Assembly (NCBI GenBank): GCA_020072565.1
Contig: JAIQGI010000068.1
Span: 1-37,445 of the forward strand
Origin: Terriglobia bacterium
GTDB taxonomy: Bacteria; Acidobacteriota; UBA6911
Length of the DNA: 37,445 bases
Direction of reading: 5' to 3'
Both the position numbers and the translations under genes were made by a program. Position 1 is the first letter of the stretch, and each line of letters opens with the position of its first letter. The notes beneath the pieces are model-generated. The model had not been told where the DNA came from. It saw only the letters and a list, made by a program, of their open reading frames with translations, and ran no database searches. Of the stretch, positions 6,382 through 15,830 are shown piece after piece.

Positions 6382-8166
6382 CTACCGAACGGCGATCCTG
6401 CGATAACCCGAACGTGCACGAATCGTGACATCCTCCCTGTCAACGGCGACACGTATCTGATGGTACGCACCATCGTTCTTCGGATCCGCCGGATAATAAT
6501 AAAGCGTGTATTGCCGGCGCAGCTCCTGGGCGATTTCCCTGAAAGCCTCATTGAGGCTGGGAATGGTTTCCGCATGAAAGAGCCGGCCGCCACTGCCGCT
6601 GCTGAGACTCTGTAAAAAGCGATTCGCCTCGTCGTATGCAGTTGCATCTTCTTCGGTTTTTCCTAACACCCGGCGATACTCGCGGGGCACAGGCTTGGTT
6701 TGTACCTGCGTGTCATATCGGATAACGTGGACCGCAACATTGGATTGTTCGATCCGGGAAAGGGCTGCAGCCGCATTCATGAACCGGCTTTCGGTATCGA
6801 CCCCGTCAGTGAAAAGCAAGATCGCCTTGCGCCCCGGAAGCCGGTCCAACGATTCTCCCATGACCATGTGCAGGGCATCGAATAATCTTGTGCCGCCGCT
6901 GGTTCGGGTCTGCAGAATCGCCCGCTGCAGCTGCATACGGTCCGAGGCCAATTCGGAATCGAGATAAATCCGGCGGTTAAAAGAAACCACCATGAGCCGA
7001 TCTTCAGGAGCCAGCGCGCAAAGAAAGGTCAAGGCTGCATTCTGAATTTCCTCGATCTTGAATCGCGTGCTCCCCGAGGTATCCATCATCAGGGTCACGT
7101 TAATTGGCTCCGATCCGGCAATTACCCTGTCAATCGTCTGTTCCACATCATCTTCAAATAAATGAAAATCGCCCGGCTTCAGGTCGGCAAGGGTTTTTCC
7201 GCTGCGGTCGGTTGCGACCACCGGGACGGTGACAAGAGCAACATCCACCCGGATTGCCTTATCTCCGGTGGTAGTGGCGGATACTCCATCGCGGGCTTTT
7301 GCGGCGACCGCTGAGCCCTCCGGTGGGACGGCAACGGATCGTGAAGGCGGGAACCAGGAGGCACAAACAAAGGGCAGCCAGTCATCCATACTCTTGCCCT
7401 TGAGGAATTGCTTGACCAGGGCCTCAGGCGTAGCAGGGACGAACTGCTGCGTCGACTTGAGCTGCTGCCAAGCCACCCATCCACTCCAAAGCGGCTCCTT
7501 TAGAAGCGCAGCCGCATCACCCGGATTCTTCCGATATACCTCTCCAGGCACAGCTAAAGCCAGAATGGCTTCAAGGAAATTTGCGTCCTTTCCCCCTGAA
7601 TCCCCCCAGAAGGAATAATAGTTGTTCGTATTATTGCCTTGATAACGTCGATAAACCGTTAACGGGGCATAAATGCCCTCAGCCAGGAAGATAATGTCCG
7701 CCTGCTCCGGTGCCTCGACGATTTGTATCTTCTTCTCCTTGCGTAACTCCTTCACGATCTGCGCTTTGAGAGTCTCGTCGATCCAGCCTGATTGGCCCAG
7801 CTCCGGTGTCGAACCCGCGAATTGGCGCCAGTCATATTCCAGCATCCTGCGATCGGGGGAGAATGACATCGATGCCGGTATAAAATGAAGTTCGATATAA
7901 TTGGGCGCGAATGGAGGTGGAATAAATATGGTGTATAGACCCTCCGGGCTACGCGTGATCATTCTCTCTCGCTCAGGCCTCACCGTCAGCCGTTTGGCCA
8001 CGGTGGGCTCGACGCCCGGCGGGGGACACAAGGTAAACAGGCTTCCATCGCGAACGGCGACGACGCACACCGATTGTTTGCCCTGCGCCACGCCTGGCTG
8101 ATCCCCCTGAACCAGAAGGACGACAAAACTGATAAGAGCCAGAGAACCAATCGCTCGTCGTGGCAT
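6382..8166 (-). CDS. VWFA-related-domain exported protein with intact MIDAS
   Basis: From ATG 8166 (AAAGGAG about ten bases upstream) the 594-residue product starts with a signal peptide (RRAIGSLALISFVVLLVQGD). An upstream GTG at 8211 overlaps the previous stop as GTGA but would bury the signal peptide. The first about 270 residues are unassigned. Residues about 305-340 hold the VWFA-related lead-in (VPVVATDRSGKTLADLKPGDF, LFEDD). The domain follows with DTSGS at 362-366, a Thr in SGGTRLFDAL (about 426) and FTDGVD, which together make a complete metal-ion-dependent adhesion site. The ending (LRRQYTLYYYP, GYRRI) is typical of the Acidobacteriota family TIGR03436. It probably binds partner proteins outside the cytoplasmic membrane. 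Confidence 0.88.
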   Translation of the reverse strand: MPRRAIGSLALISFVVLLVQGDQPGVAQGKQSVCVVAVRDGSLFTLCPPPGVEPTVAKRLTVRPERERMITRSPEGLYTIFIPPPFAPNYIELHFIPASMSFSPDRRMLEYDWRQFAGSTPELGQSGWIDETLKAQIVKELRKEKKIQIVEAPEQADIIFLAEGIYAPLTVYRRYQGNNTNNYYSFWGDSGGKDANFLEAILALAVPGEVYRKNPGDAAALLKEPLWSGWVAWQQLKSTQQFVPATPEALVKQFLKGKSMDDWLPFVCASWFPPSRSVAVPPEGSAVAAKARDGVSATTTGDKAIRVDVALVTVPVVATDRSGKTLADLKPGDFHLFEDDVEQTIDRVIAGSEPINVTLMMDTSGSTRFKIEEIQNAALTFLCALAPEDRLMVVSFNRRIYLDSELASDRMQLQRAILQTRTSGGTRLFDALHMVMGESLDRLPGRKAILLFTDGVDTESRFMNAAAALSRIEQSNVAVHVIRYDTQVQTKPVPREYRRVLGKTEEDATAYDEANRFLQSLSSGSGGRLFHAETIPSLNEAFREIAQELRRQYTLYYYPADPKNDGAYHQIRVAVDREDVTIRARSGYRRIAVR

Positions 8167-8207
8167 GCTGAGTTGGCTCCTTTCGATCCCAGCAGATTGG
8201 CTATGCC

Positions 8208-10148
8208 TCACCGTACCTGAAGCACTGTGGTTCCGATCCGATCGCCATTCATGTCAAATACCACCACTTTGAGCATCATCTGCGGTGCAATCGATGGAAT
8301 CAATGTAGAGAAAGGAATGGCCGATGCCATCATGCGCTCATAGGTATCTTCCTGAAGATTCAAGTCCAGGGTTTTGACGTCTTCTCCCTGATTTCTTTCA
8401 TCCTTGTCTGCATAAAAAACCGCGATCCGCAACTTCGCACTGTGGCGACCGTCGATCTTTATGAACTTGACGCTTGGAGGATCGATTTCGAGATCAACCT
8501 TGATCTGCAAAATACCCGATGTATCGGTGATCCTGGTGGCGGAGGCTTCGAAGACCACCGCGTCCAATGCCAAATCGGATGTCCCGGCATCCCGAATTCG
8601 CTTCTTCGCCAGCTGCTCACGACGGTCGAAGGGCTCCGTGATTTCGCGGGCATAATAGCCGTTGCGATAATATGCCTTGATTCCCGGCCGATTCACCTTG
8701 ACCTCTATCTGCCGATATTTCCCATCCCATCGGTCATTTTTCGGGTAATAGCCAAGCAGGTATTCAAACCTCGTGGTTTCGTTCGTGCGGTCCAGGGCCG
8801 TCTTCAAATCCTCGTAAACCGCGGCGCGGCCGCCGGTCTGTTCAGAAATATCCCTCACGGCTGCGATCATGCCTGCCTCGGCCTGCTTCCCAACCTGGAA
8901 TTTCGGCTGCCCTGCATTCAGGTTCTTGGCGATTTCGGCTTTCGATCCCCGGAGAACGCCATCGAGCCCTCCGGTCTGGAAAAAGTTGATTGCCACCCGA
9001 GCATCCGCGGCAAAGCGGGCGATCTGCGCGTTGTACTTCCTGTCGCCATATGGAAACAGGAGCCCGAATTCGGTCAGGAAAAGCAGGTGCTTCTCCCCTT
9101 CCTCATTGCGGATGTGCTCCACGCAGGTAAAAATGTTCGCCATGTCTTCGACGGACCCGGTGGCTTCGCGCACGAATACATCGTTCGGCAGCCCCAGCCT
9201 GACAGCCGTAGCCTCAAATCCTTCCAATGCACTCGCCACGACCGCGGAGCTGATTCCAGCGATGGCTTCCGGCAATCCGGCTGAACTTGCGAGGTCCGCT
9301 GAAATGTCGGCCTGCACATTGGGGGTAAATCTCGCGCGATCGAGAGAACTGGCGACAGATTCCGGCATTTGAATAGGCGGGATCTCCCTTGAAGGCAAGG
9401 ATCCAAAAGCTTCGAAGAGTTTCCCGATTTCGGCTTTCAGGAATGGCGACGAATGAACCGTCCGATAGAAAACCTGCGGCGCCTTGCCGATGAGAGCCCC
9501 GTAATAGATCGCGGCAAATGTGCGAATTTGCTCCTCGCGCCAGATTTGAATGGCTTCGCTATGGTCCCGGTAGCGCTCGAGAATCCGCGCCACCTGCTCA
9601 CGATCCGTGGTGAAATCAGTGACCCGATTATAGGCGAACAGCGCGACCCGATCCTGAGGCAGCAGCCTGGTGCGCACGAACGGGATCAGGGCATCCAATG
9701 CCTTGAACGGAGTCTGATGAATCCCATGTCCCATCAGGATCAGGAAGGTACGTGACGTGTGCTGTGCGAGTCTCGGGGCGGGGGATGGTGATTGTGGAGG
9801 CCGTTGCGCTTGAGGGTCCGCGGTTGACCGGCCTGACTGATAAATGTCTCCGGTCAGGTTTTGAATGGCAAAATGCTGAACATCCTGCTCGCGCCCGTCT
9901 TCAAAAATCCGAAAGTCCTCGCGTTTCAAACCCGTCACCGGTTTCCCCAGCGCATCGGTAACGATAACATCCACAGGCACCATCCGGACCTGAACCCGAA
10001 TGCTCTGTCCTGCAACTGCCGGCCGATCCTGTGCCTGATACCAAGGCGGCGAGGCACGATCAGGGAATGATTGCACAGATAGGCTGAAACCCAAACCAGC
10101 GCAGAGGGCAGCCAGAAAGCTATAAGGCAAGATCCGCGGCAATCCCAT
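8208..10148 (-). CDS. VWFA-related-domain exported protein with degenerate MIDAS
   Basis: ATG 10148 is preferred over the longer frame because a G-rich Shine-Dalgarno precedes it and a signal peptide follows (LPYSFLAALCAGLGFSLSV). The 646-residue product carries the VWFA-related lead-in at residues 51-85 (VPVDVIVTDALGKPVTGLKREDF, RIFEDG). Where DxSxS is expected the sequence is FLILMGHGIHQT, so the metal site looks lost. The segment LLPQDRVALFAYN follows as in other members. The C-terminal third has YLLGYYPKNDRWDGKYRQIEV and GYYARE, the usual family ending, then an extra beta-rich domain. Its stop is 42 bases from the next gene, so the two are an operon and may work as a pair. Confidence 0.85.
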   Translation of the reverse strand: MGLPRILPYSFLAALCAGLGFSLSVQSFPDRASPPWYQAQDRPAVAGQSIRVQVRMVPVDVIVTDALGKPVTGLKREDFRIFEDGREQDVQHFAIQNLTGDIYQSGRSTADPQAQRPPQSPSPAPRLAQHTSRTFLILMGHGIHQTPFKALDALIPFVRTRLLPQDRVALFAYNRVTDFTTDREQVARILERYRDHSEAIQIWREEQIRTFAAIYYGALIGKAPQVFYRTVHSSPFLKAEIGKLFEAFGSLPSREIPPIQMPESVASSLDRARFTPNVQADISADLASSAGLPEAIAGISSAVVASALEGFEATAVRLGLPNDVFVREATGSVEDMANIFTCVEHIRNEEGEKHLLFLTEFGLLFPYGDRKYNAQIARFAADARVAINFFQTGGLDGVLRGSKAEIAKNLNAGQPKFQVGKQAEAGMIAAVRDISEQTGGRAAVYEDLKTALDRTNETTRFEYLLGYYPKNDRWDGKYRQIEVKVNRPGIKAYYRNGYYAREITEPFDRREQLAKKRIRDAGTSDLALDAVVFEASATRITDTSGILQIKVDLEIDPPSVKFIKIDGRHSAKLRIAVFYADKDERNQGEDVKTLDLNLQEDTYERMMASAIPFSTLIPSIAPQMMLKVVVFDMNGDRIGTTVLQVR

Positions 10149-10628
10149 TTTGCATCCCCCTTGTTTCCCTGGGGACTTTCGAAACAGGCAGCCTGACTCG
10201 CAACCACGGAGAAGCGTCGGAACCCATCCTTCAAAACCAGGTTTGAACACCGGATGTGTCGCCAGTTCGGCTACAACGCGAACTGCACTCGGGATTCAAT
10301 CCATTATATTGCGTCAAATATTTTTTTTGCTTAACTTTTTGCTTTTGAATGACTTGTTCCTGGATTTGCGCGAGGGGCTTGGGAAGGAGACGGACCACGC
10401 TAATTGTCCAATTCTGGAAAAGTTCACCCTTGTGAAATCCGTGCTAAATGGGGTTGGCTGCATTTCTGCGCCTTTTTTTTACGATGTAAGGAGAGTTTTC
10501 TGGATCCGCGACAGTCTGTTCTGGACGTTATTGAAACGATAGCAGCCGACCTCCCACTCGAACCTGTGCTATATTCGCCCAATCAGCGTAAGCGAATTCC
10601 AGTTTTCCCCTGCCTGAATGGAGGTTCT
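10149..10628. other. Intergenic region between divergent genes
   Basis: The 480 bases separate the minus-strand VWFA operon from the plus-strand SnoaL-like gene. An AT-rich patch at 10300-10350 contains ATTATA at 10303-10308, a possible -10 box for the VWFA operon on the minus strand; no matching -35 box is evident. T-runs occur at 10320-10328 and near 10470. Long frames here have no start signal that I trust. Confidence 0.35.
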
Positions 10629-11183
10629 ATGAACCGACGCCTGATCGCCCTCGCCGTCCTCATCACAGCGATCCCAATGCTGGGATGCGGGCGGAATGAT
10701 GCGGCCCGCACCGATGCCCGGCAATCCGCCGTCAGTCAAGATGCGGCACAGGCCAAGGCTGCGCTGACTGCTTATATCGTGGACTTCTGGACTCGCGGCG
10801 ACACGACCGCGCTCGCCCGGGCGCTGTCGCCGAAAATGGTCTACAACTACAACGGTGGGACTTTGCCCGGCGCACCCGCAGATCACCTCAAGTACCTGAA
10901 CGATTTCAGACGAGCTTTCCCCGACCTCGTCGGCACGATCGACCAATTCACCTTTGCCGATGGAATCGGCGGGGCTGTAACCACGTGGAGCGGCACGCAC
11001 GCCGGCGAACTCGCCGGCATCCCTGCCACCGGCAACAAGCCGATTCCGCCTACCGGCCGGAAACTGTCGTGGCCGGTTAACTACGTTTTCCGCATCGAGG
11101 GTGGGAAGATCGTCGAACTCTGGGAGGCATGGGACGAAGCCAATACCTACCTCAAGCTAACTACCTCGCCACGAGGGAAATAG
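10629..11183 (+). CDS. SnoaL-like lipoprotein
   Basis: ATG 10629 follows TGGAGG. The 184-residue product has a lipoprotein signal with lipobox ending MLGC (Cys20). The mature domain has the SnoaL/ester-cyclase pattern: AYIVDFWTRGDTTAL near the start, HLKYLNDFRRAFPDL, FADGIGGAVTTWSGTHAGEL, PPTGRKLSWPVNYVFRIEGGKIVELWEAWDE. Such alpha+beta barrels bind small polyketide-like molecules; which one is not visible. It would be anchored in a membrane facing the periplasm. A minus-strand kinase gene converges on it, 38 bases away. Confidence 0.82.
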   Translation: MNRRLIALAVLITAIPMLGCGRNDAARTDARQSAVSQDAAQAKAALTAYIVDFWTRGDTTALARALSPKMVYNYNGGTLPGAPADHLKYLNDFRRAFPDLVGTIDQFTFADGIGGAVTTWSGTHAGELAGIPATGNKPIPPTGRKLSWPVNYVFRIEGGKIVELWEAWDEANTYLKLTTSPRGK

Positions 11184-11221
11184 AAGCACGCCCGCGTCAA
11201 GTGCCGGCAGCGGGACGGGAC

Positions 11222-13822
11222 TTACTTCAGACCTTCAACCAAATATAGGTCAGTCAGGTACCGTCCCACCGAATAGACGACTGCCTTCCCATCGGGCGTC
11301 ATGACACAAATAGGGCGGTACCACATACCCGCTGCATCCGGGGGCTCAATTTGCTTGATGGTCGTCATGACTCCCGTCGCGAGATCGTACCGGAGAATTA
11401 GAGCGCCCTTTCGATCGGGTGAATCGCGGACAACGAAAAGTGCGCGACCATCGCTGCTCCAGCCGATTGGACAATCCGTTTCGCCCAAGTTTTGCAGCGA
11501 AGCGGGAGCGCCATCCTCAAGCGGAGTTATATTGGGTAACCCTTCGGCCTGTACTGCGGTGAATCGCTTTTGGTCCGGCGACACGCGAAGACCGTGCTCA
11601 GCGATGAAAGAGGGGACGAGCGCTTTGATGCGTCGCGGAGCGCCCCCCGCCACATCCTGAACATAACAAGCCGGCGCTTGCCCGCCCTCCTCAGCGACAA
11701 GAAGCAACTTTTTGTTATCCGGGAACCAGCCGCCCGTGAGATATCGGAATCCTGCGCTTGTCAGATTTCGGGCCTCTCCCACGCCGGTCGGGAGCAGGAT
11801 GAGCTGGGTTGGCTCTGATTTGACAATCGATAACACCCATTTGGTGTCGGGCGAGAGTTGAACTCCAGCCCCCTGACCGAGAGACACGCATGTTGGATCG
11901 TCGACGTGCCTGACACCAACTTCATAGTTCGGCCCTGAGCCCTCATCATAACGTGTAAACAGTACGGTTTTTCCGTCTGCGGATACGTCCTGAAGTCCCC
12001 CGTTTGAAAGCCACGAGATGTTGCGTTGGCGGGATTCACCGGGCCCGAGTAAGTAGACATCGACTCGATTCGTGGTGGCGGTGACCAATACCCTTCCATC
12101 CGGGAATGTATCGAGAATACTCAAGTCAGCAGGAACGGACCAGATTTGCCTCAGAATGCGTTCACGTGTGACTCCCATTAGCTCGTTCCGTCCGCCGGTG
12201 CTGGCGGCAAACCAGATCTCCTTGCCATCGGGTGACCAGGCCAGCCCTTCTTCTGCAGCCCATTCTGCGGTCAGGCGCTGCTTCCTACCGTCAATCGTCA
12301 CGATCGCGACGAAACCGCGATTGTCGCCGAGTACTGGATGATCGAGATACGCAACCACATCCCCTGCCGGCGAAACACGGGCGTGGCTGATATATCCGGT
12401 TGTCACAGTCTCTTTCAGGACCGTTCCTATCGGAAACTCGATTTGATCTCTCCCGTCCACGCGCCTCACAATGGCAGGTCCGCTGCCATCGGGAAACCAG
12501 TCGGCCGATCTAACATGCTCGAGAATCGGGCGGGACGATCCACCTACGATCGGTGCATATGCAAGCGTTCCTTCAAACATCCACGCCACATTCCGTCGGT
12601 CGAGGGAAATCGCCATTTGGCCATTAGCGGAAATGGCGAGAACATCGGCATTGGGAAACGGGAGATCGTTCGACTGCGGATCGCCGAGGCGGGTCTGAAA
12701 AACACGATACGGCAAACCATTCCAAGATGCGCCATAAATTACCGTCTTGCCGTCAGGAGTAAACCGCGCGTTTCTCACTGTGCCGCGATCAAACGTCAAC
12801 CGCGTCAAGCGCGGCGACGATAAAGGAGCGGAGCGCGGGATCATGAACCAACCGATGCCGATGCCTGCCGAAATGAAGACCAATGCTCCAATTGCGGCAA
12901 GCACGAGATTTTTGCTTTTTCGTGGCACCTTGACCGGGCCAGCAATCGGAGCCATGGGGCCGCCGCCTCCGCCCGAGATCGCCTCGAGCGCGAAGGCCAG
13001 GTCGCGGGCGGACTGGAAGCGTTCGTCCGGGCTCTTCTCCAGGCAACGCCGCACGATCCGGTCCAGGGCAGGCGGCAGCGAGGCGTTCGCGCGCATCAGC
13101 TCCGGCGGGTCCTCCTTGAGAATCGCGTTCAGCGTCTCGACGGCCGACGGTCCCGAGAATGCCCGCTGCCCGGAGAGCAGTTCATAGAGAATGGCGCCCA
13201 GCGCGAAGATGTCGGCGCGCGCATCCACTGTCTGGCCGCGCACCTGCTCCGGCGCCATGTACCCAACGGTGCCGAGCACTGCCCCCGGCGCCGTCACGCT
13301 CTTCGTCGGCGCAAACGATTGTCCGGCCCCGGCCATTTCGGGGTCATGTACCTTTGCCAGTCCAAAGTCGAGGATCTTCACCCGGCCGTCTTTGGTAACG
13401 AAGGCGTTTTCCGGCTTCAGGTCGCGGTGAGTGATCCCCCGCGCGTGGGCAGCGGCAAGACCCGCGGCAATCTGCAATGCGAAGTCGAGCGCCTTGCGCA
13501 CCGGCAGCGCACCCTCGGCGAGCGCCCCGCGCAGCGACTGGCCCTCGAGCAGTTCCATCACGGCGTATGGCGTCTTCCCCTCAACGCCGAAATCAAAGAT
13601 GGCGAGGATGTTCGGATGCGACAACGACGCGACCGCCTGCGCCTCTCGCTGGAAGCGGCTGAGCGCCGCCGGATCGGCCGCAAGCGTCTCGGGGACGACC
13701 TTGATAGCGACCTCGCGATTGAGTTTCGAGTCGTGTGCGCGGTAAACTTCACCCATGCCTCCCGCGCCGAGCGTGCCGGTGATCTCGTAAGGTCCCAGCT
13801 TCGTTCCCGAGGGTAAACTCAT
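11222..13822 (-). CDS. Receptor-type Ser/Thr kinase with C-terminal propeller
   Basis: From ATG 13822 (GGGAGG upstream) the product is 866 residues. The kinase domain fills about 1-275: glycine loop GAGGMGEV (19-26), Lys41, alphaC Glu60, HRDLKPEN with catalytic Asp134, DFG at 152-154, and APEQ. A Gly/Pro-rich linker is followed by one membrane helix (LVLAAIGALVFISAGIGIGWF, about 318-338). The outer half repeats 'SPDGK--WF' style blades, as in TolB/WD40-like propellers, and probably senses an extracytoplasmic ligand. It is a single-gene unit on the minus strand; a longer frame upstream lacks a ribosome site. Confidence 0.92.
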   Translation of the reverse strand: MSLPSGTKLGPYEITGTLGAGGMGEVYRAHDSKLNREVAIKVVPETLAADPAALSRFQREAQAVASLSHPNILAIFDFGVEGKTPYAVMELLEGQSLRGALAEGALPVRKALDFALQIAAGLAAAHARGITHRDLKPENAFVTKDGRVKILDFGLAKVHDPEMAGAGQSFAPTKSVTAPGAVLGTVGYMAPEQVRGQTVDARADIFALGAILYELLSGQRAFSGPSAVETLNAILKEDPPELMRANASLPPALDRIVRRCLEKSPDERFQSARDLAFALEAISGGGGGPMAPIAGPVKVPRKSKNLVLAAIGALVFISAGIGIGWFMIPRSAPLSSPRLTRLTFDRGTVRNARFTPDGKTVIYGASWNGLPYRVFQTRLGDPQSNDLPFPNADVLAISANGQMAISLDRRNVAWMFEGTLAYAPIVGGSSRPILEHVRSADWFPDGSGPAIVRRVDGRDQIEFPIGTVLKETVTTGYISHARVSPAGDVVAYLDHPVLGDNRGFVAIVTIDGRKQRLTAEWAAEEGLAWSPDGKEIWFAASTGGRNELMGVTRERILRQIWSVPADLSILDTFPDGRVLVTATTNRVDVYLLGPGESRQRNISWLSNGGLQDVSADGKTVLFTRYDEGSGPNYEVGVRHVDDPTCVSLGQGAGVQLSPDTKWVLSIVKSEPTQLILLPTGVGEARNLTSAGFRYLTGGWFPDNKKLLLVAEEGGQAPACYVQDVAGGAPRRIKALVPSFIAEHGLRVSPDQKRFTAVQAEGLPNITPLEDGAPASLQNLGETDCPIGWSSDGRALFVVRDSPDRKGALILRYDLATGVMTTIKQIEPPDAAGMWYRPICVMTPDGKAVVYSVGRYLTDLYLVEGLK

Positions 13823-14368
13823 TCCGCCTCCCGATTGCTGCAGGCACAAATGCCGAAACCGATTCGCGGTGGAGCTCGCGTTCCTGTGATGCCGAGCAGG
13901 TGTATTTGCGATTCTATTGAAATTCCAATGATTCTTCAATCATCGCATATTTTGGAGTCTGAATCTTTTGAACTTGAATACGAGCTCCATATCTGAGACC
14001 GAGGGCAGAATCAATGAAGTACAGTTAGCAGGCATATGCCCACAGAAGCGCGGAAATATTCCTTATTGAGTGCATGCATCCTGTTTTACAATCCGGTTCG
14101 TGATCGACCTCAGTTCCGGCGGCGTTGCAGACGGGATGAAGTTGAAATGAAGCCTCAGACTGCTGCGGCAGGCCATCTCTCGGAACTGACCTCCGATCCC
14201 AGGAATCGCAGCCGGTTCAAATTGTTGGCTAAAGGCCTATTTTCCGATGGCGGCACAATGCGGCAATGCCTGTCCATGTCTCAAAAATCCGCTGGAGCCG
14301 CGGATGATTATTCCGACGCACTCAAGCTAAAACAGCCGAAGCTCGGGCTGGATATAAAAGGAGGTTGT
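13823..14368. other. Intergenic region
   Basis: This is the gap between the divergent kinase and hydrolase genes. An in-frame extension of the hydrolase reaches back to 14036 but has no Shine-Dalgarno and would bury the lipoprotein signal, so I do not count it. It presumably holds two divergent promoters; I cannot place them with confidence. Confidence 0.35.
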
Positions 14369-15400
14369 ATGAAGCAGCATCCTTGGTACGCTCTCATCGT
14401 GTGTGGAACTCTCTGTGCCATGACGGCATGTTCCTCGCCAACGGCAAAGGCTCCAAATGCGGCGTCGTCGGGAGGCCAGACTGCCGGCATTTATGAGATG
14501 CAGGAGGGATTTGTCGATGCCCGCGGCGTGCTGATTTACTACAAGTCGATCGGCAGCGGGACGCCACTGATGATTCTGCACGGCGGACCGGGAGCTGCGC
14601 ATGATTACTTCCTGCCTTACCTTTTGCCGCTGGCGAGAGAGAATCGATTGATCTTCCTCGATGAGCGTGGCTCCGGGCGGTCCGAGAAGCTCGAAGATGC
14701 CTCGGCCTACACGGTGGAGAATATGGTCGAAGATACAGAGGCTGTGCGCCAGGCTCTGCAACTGGGCAGCATCGCTTTGCTCGGTCATTCGTGCGGAGGT
14801 GTCCTCGCGCAGGCCTATGCGCTCAAGTACTCTCAGAATCTGACTCATCTGGTCCTGTGCAGCACGTTCCACAGTACTCGCAAGGTGAATGATATGTTTC
14901 GTCGCATGATCGCGAACATGGCTCCTGAGCTGCGCCAGCGGATTGAAAAGATGGAAAAGGCCGGCCTCTTCGGCCACGGGAAGGAGTACGAAAAGCGCCG
15001 CTACACCTCCGATTATATGATGGCCGCATGGGGAGAGGGCTATTTCCCTTATCTCTACCAGAATCGGCCCGATCCGAACTACGACCCAGCCGCCTCAGGC
15101 GGCATGGACTGGGACGTGTATCGGGAAATGTGGGGTGTTCACGGCGAGTTTGTGATTGACGGCAACATGAAGTCGGTGGAGTATGCCGACCGGCTTTCCT
15201 CCATCAAAGTGCCAACGCTGATCACTGTTGGCGACCACGACGAATTCCCATCCTCGTTCTCGGAGGAGATAAACAAGGCGATCGCGGGGTCCAAGTTATT
15301 GATTCTGCCCAAGAGCGGGCACATGACATTCGTCGACCAACCCAACATGTTCAATCGCGCCATCAATGAATTTCTGCACCCCACGACCGAAAAGAAGTAG
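14369..15400 (+). CDS. Alpha/beta-hydrolase lipoprotein, proline iminopeptidase-like
   Basis: ATG 14369 follows AAAGGAGG. The 343-residue product has a lipobox ending MTAC (Cys21). The hydrolase domain shows HGGPG (71-75, oxyanion hole), LDERGSGRS (98-105), the nucleophile elbow GHSCGG with Ser141, an acid in GDHDEF (Asp289 or Asp291), and His318 in SGHMTF. HGGPG with LDERGSGRS is the signature of family S33 prolyl aminopeptidases, which remove N-terminal proline from peptides. A lipid anchor is unusual for cytoplasmic PIP enzymes and suggests a periplasmic substrate; related esterases share the fold. Confidence 0.88.
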   Translation: MKQHPWYALIVCGTLCAMTACSSPTAKAPNAASSGGQTAGIYEMQEGFVDARGVLIYYKSIGSGTPLMILHGGPGAAHDYFLPYLLPLARENRLIFLDERGSGRSEKLEDASAYTVENMVEDTEAVRQALQLGSIALLGHSCGGVLAQAYALKYSQNLTHLVLCSTFHSTRKVNDMFRRMIANMAPELRQRIEKMEKAGLFGHGKEYEKRRYTSDYMMAAWGEGYFPYLYQNRPDPNYDPAASGGMDWDVYREMWGVHGEFVIDGNMKSVEYADRLSSIKVPTLITVGDHDEFPSSFSEEINKAIAGSKLLILPKSGHMTFVDQPNMFNRAINEFLHPTTEKK

Positions 15401-15442
15401 AAGTTGCCCGCGCGGGCTAAGGGGAGTAACGACGATAATGAT

Positions 15443-15781
15443 TTAATGAGGCGATATTGGGTCAATTGGATCACCCGCGAAACTGTGCCCGCATCGCTTA
15501 GTGCCCACAGCATGAACATCTGAAACGTCATAGCACAGGGTGACCGTCGATGTAAGCTCTTCACCCTGTCGCTGTTTCAGTTCGCCACGACAATCGCAAA
15601 CCGATGAACGACCTGGTTCCGGCCAGCCTGCCTTGAATGCCCCCATGAAAATCTCCTTCGGATGTCCGTCATGATCCCGCTCGCCTTGCCATTTGAATGC
15701 AATCTCGTGGTTCTTGATCAGCTCACGTAATGTTACGGATTCATCTTCCTCGGGCCTCCCATCCGACTTATAATGGCGCAA
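15443..15781 (-). CDS. Doubtful small ORF overlapping a kinase promoter
   Basis: A 112-residue frame with a TTG start and no clear Shine-Dalgarno. The composition is protein-like (ESVTLRELIKNHEIAFKWQG; Cys pairs at CDCRG), but the 5' end overlaps the TATAAT box of the divergent kinase gene. I know no family. It could be a real divergent gene or chance. Confidence 0.25.
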   Translation of the reverse strand: MRHYKSDGRPEEDESVTLRELIKNHEIAFKWQGERDHDGHPKEIFMGAFKAGWPEPGRSSVCDCRGELKQRQGEELTSTVTLCYDVSDVHAVGTKRCGHSFAGDPIDPISPH

Positions 15782-15830
15782 TTCCAGTTGTTGTCATTGC
15801 AGTGGGCGTATCCCCTTCGCGGAGGCTCCC
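15769..15830 (+). promoter_or_regulatory. Kinase promoter and leader (P1)
   Basis: TATAAT at 15769-15774 is followed by a leader ending in CGCGGAGGCTCCC just before the ATG at 15831. The same arrangement, with GCAATTCCAGTT and TTGCAGTGGGCGTAT in common, recurs at 24867-24927. Conservation of the whole 55-base leader at two loci supports a functional promoter. The three P3-P5 leaders share its TATAAT-to-ATG layout. Confidence 0.6.

Noticed and set aside
8442-9284. 280-codon plus-strand frame
   Set aside because: Antisense to the VWFA gene at 8208-10148; no motif or start signal.
15406-15417. GCCCGCGCGGGC palindrome after the hydrolase gene as a terminator
   Set aside because: There is no T-run after it and the loop would be too small; transcription end there is unsupported.
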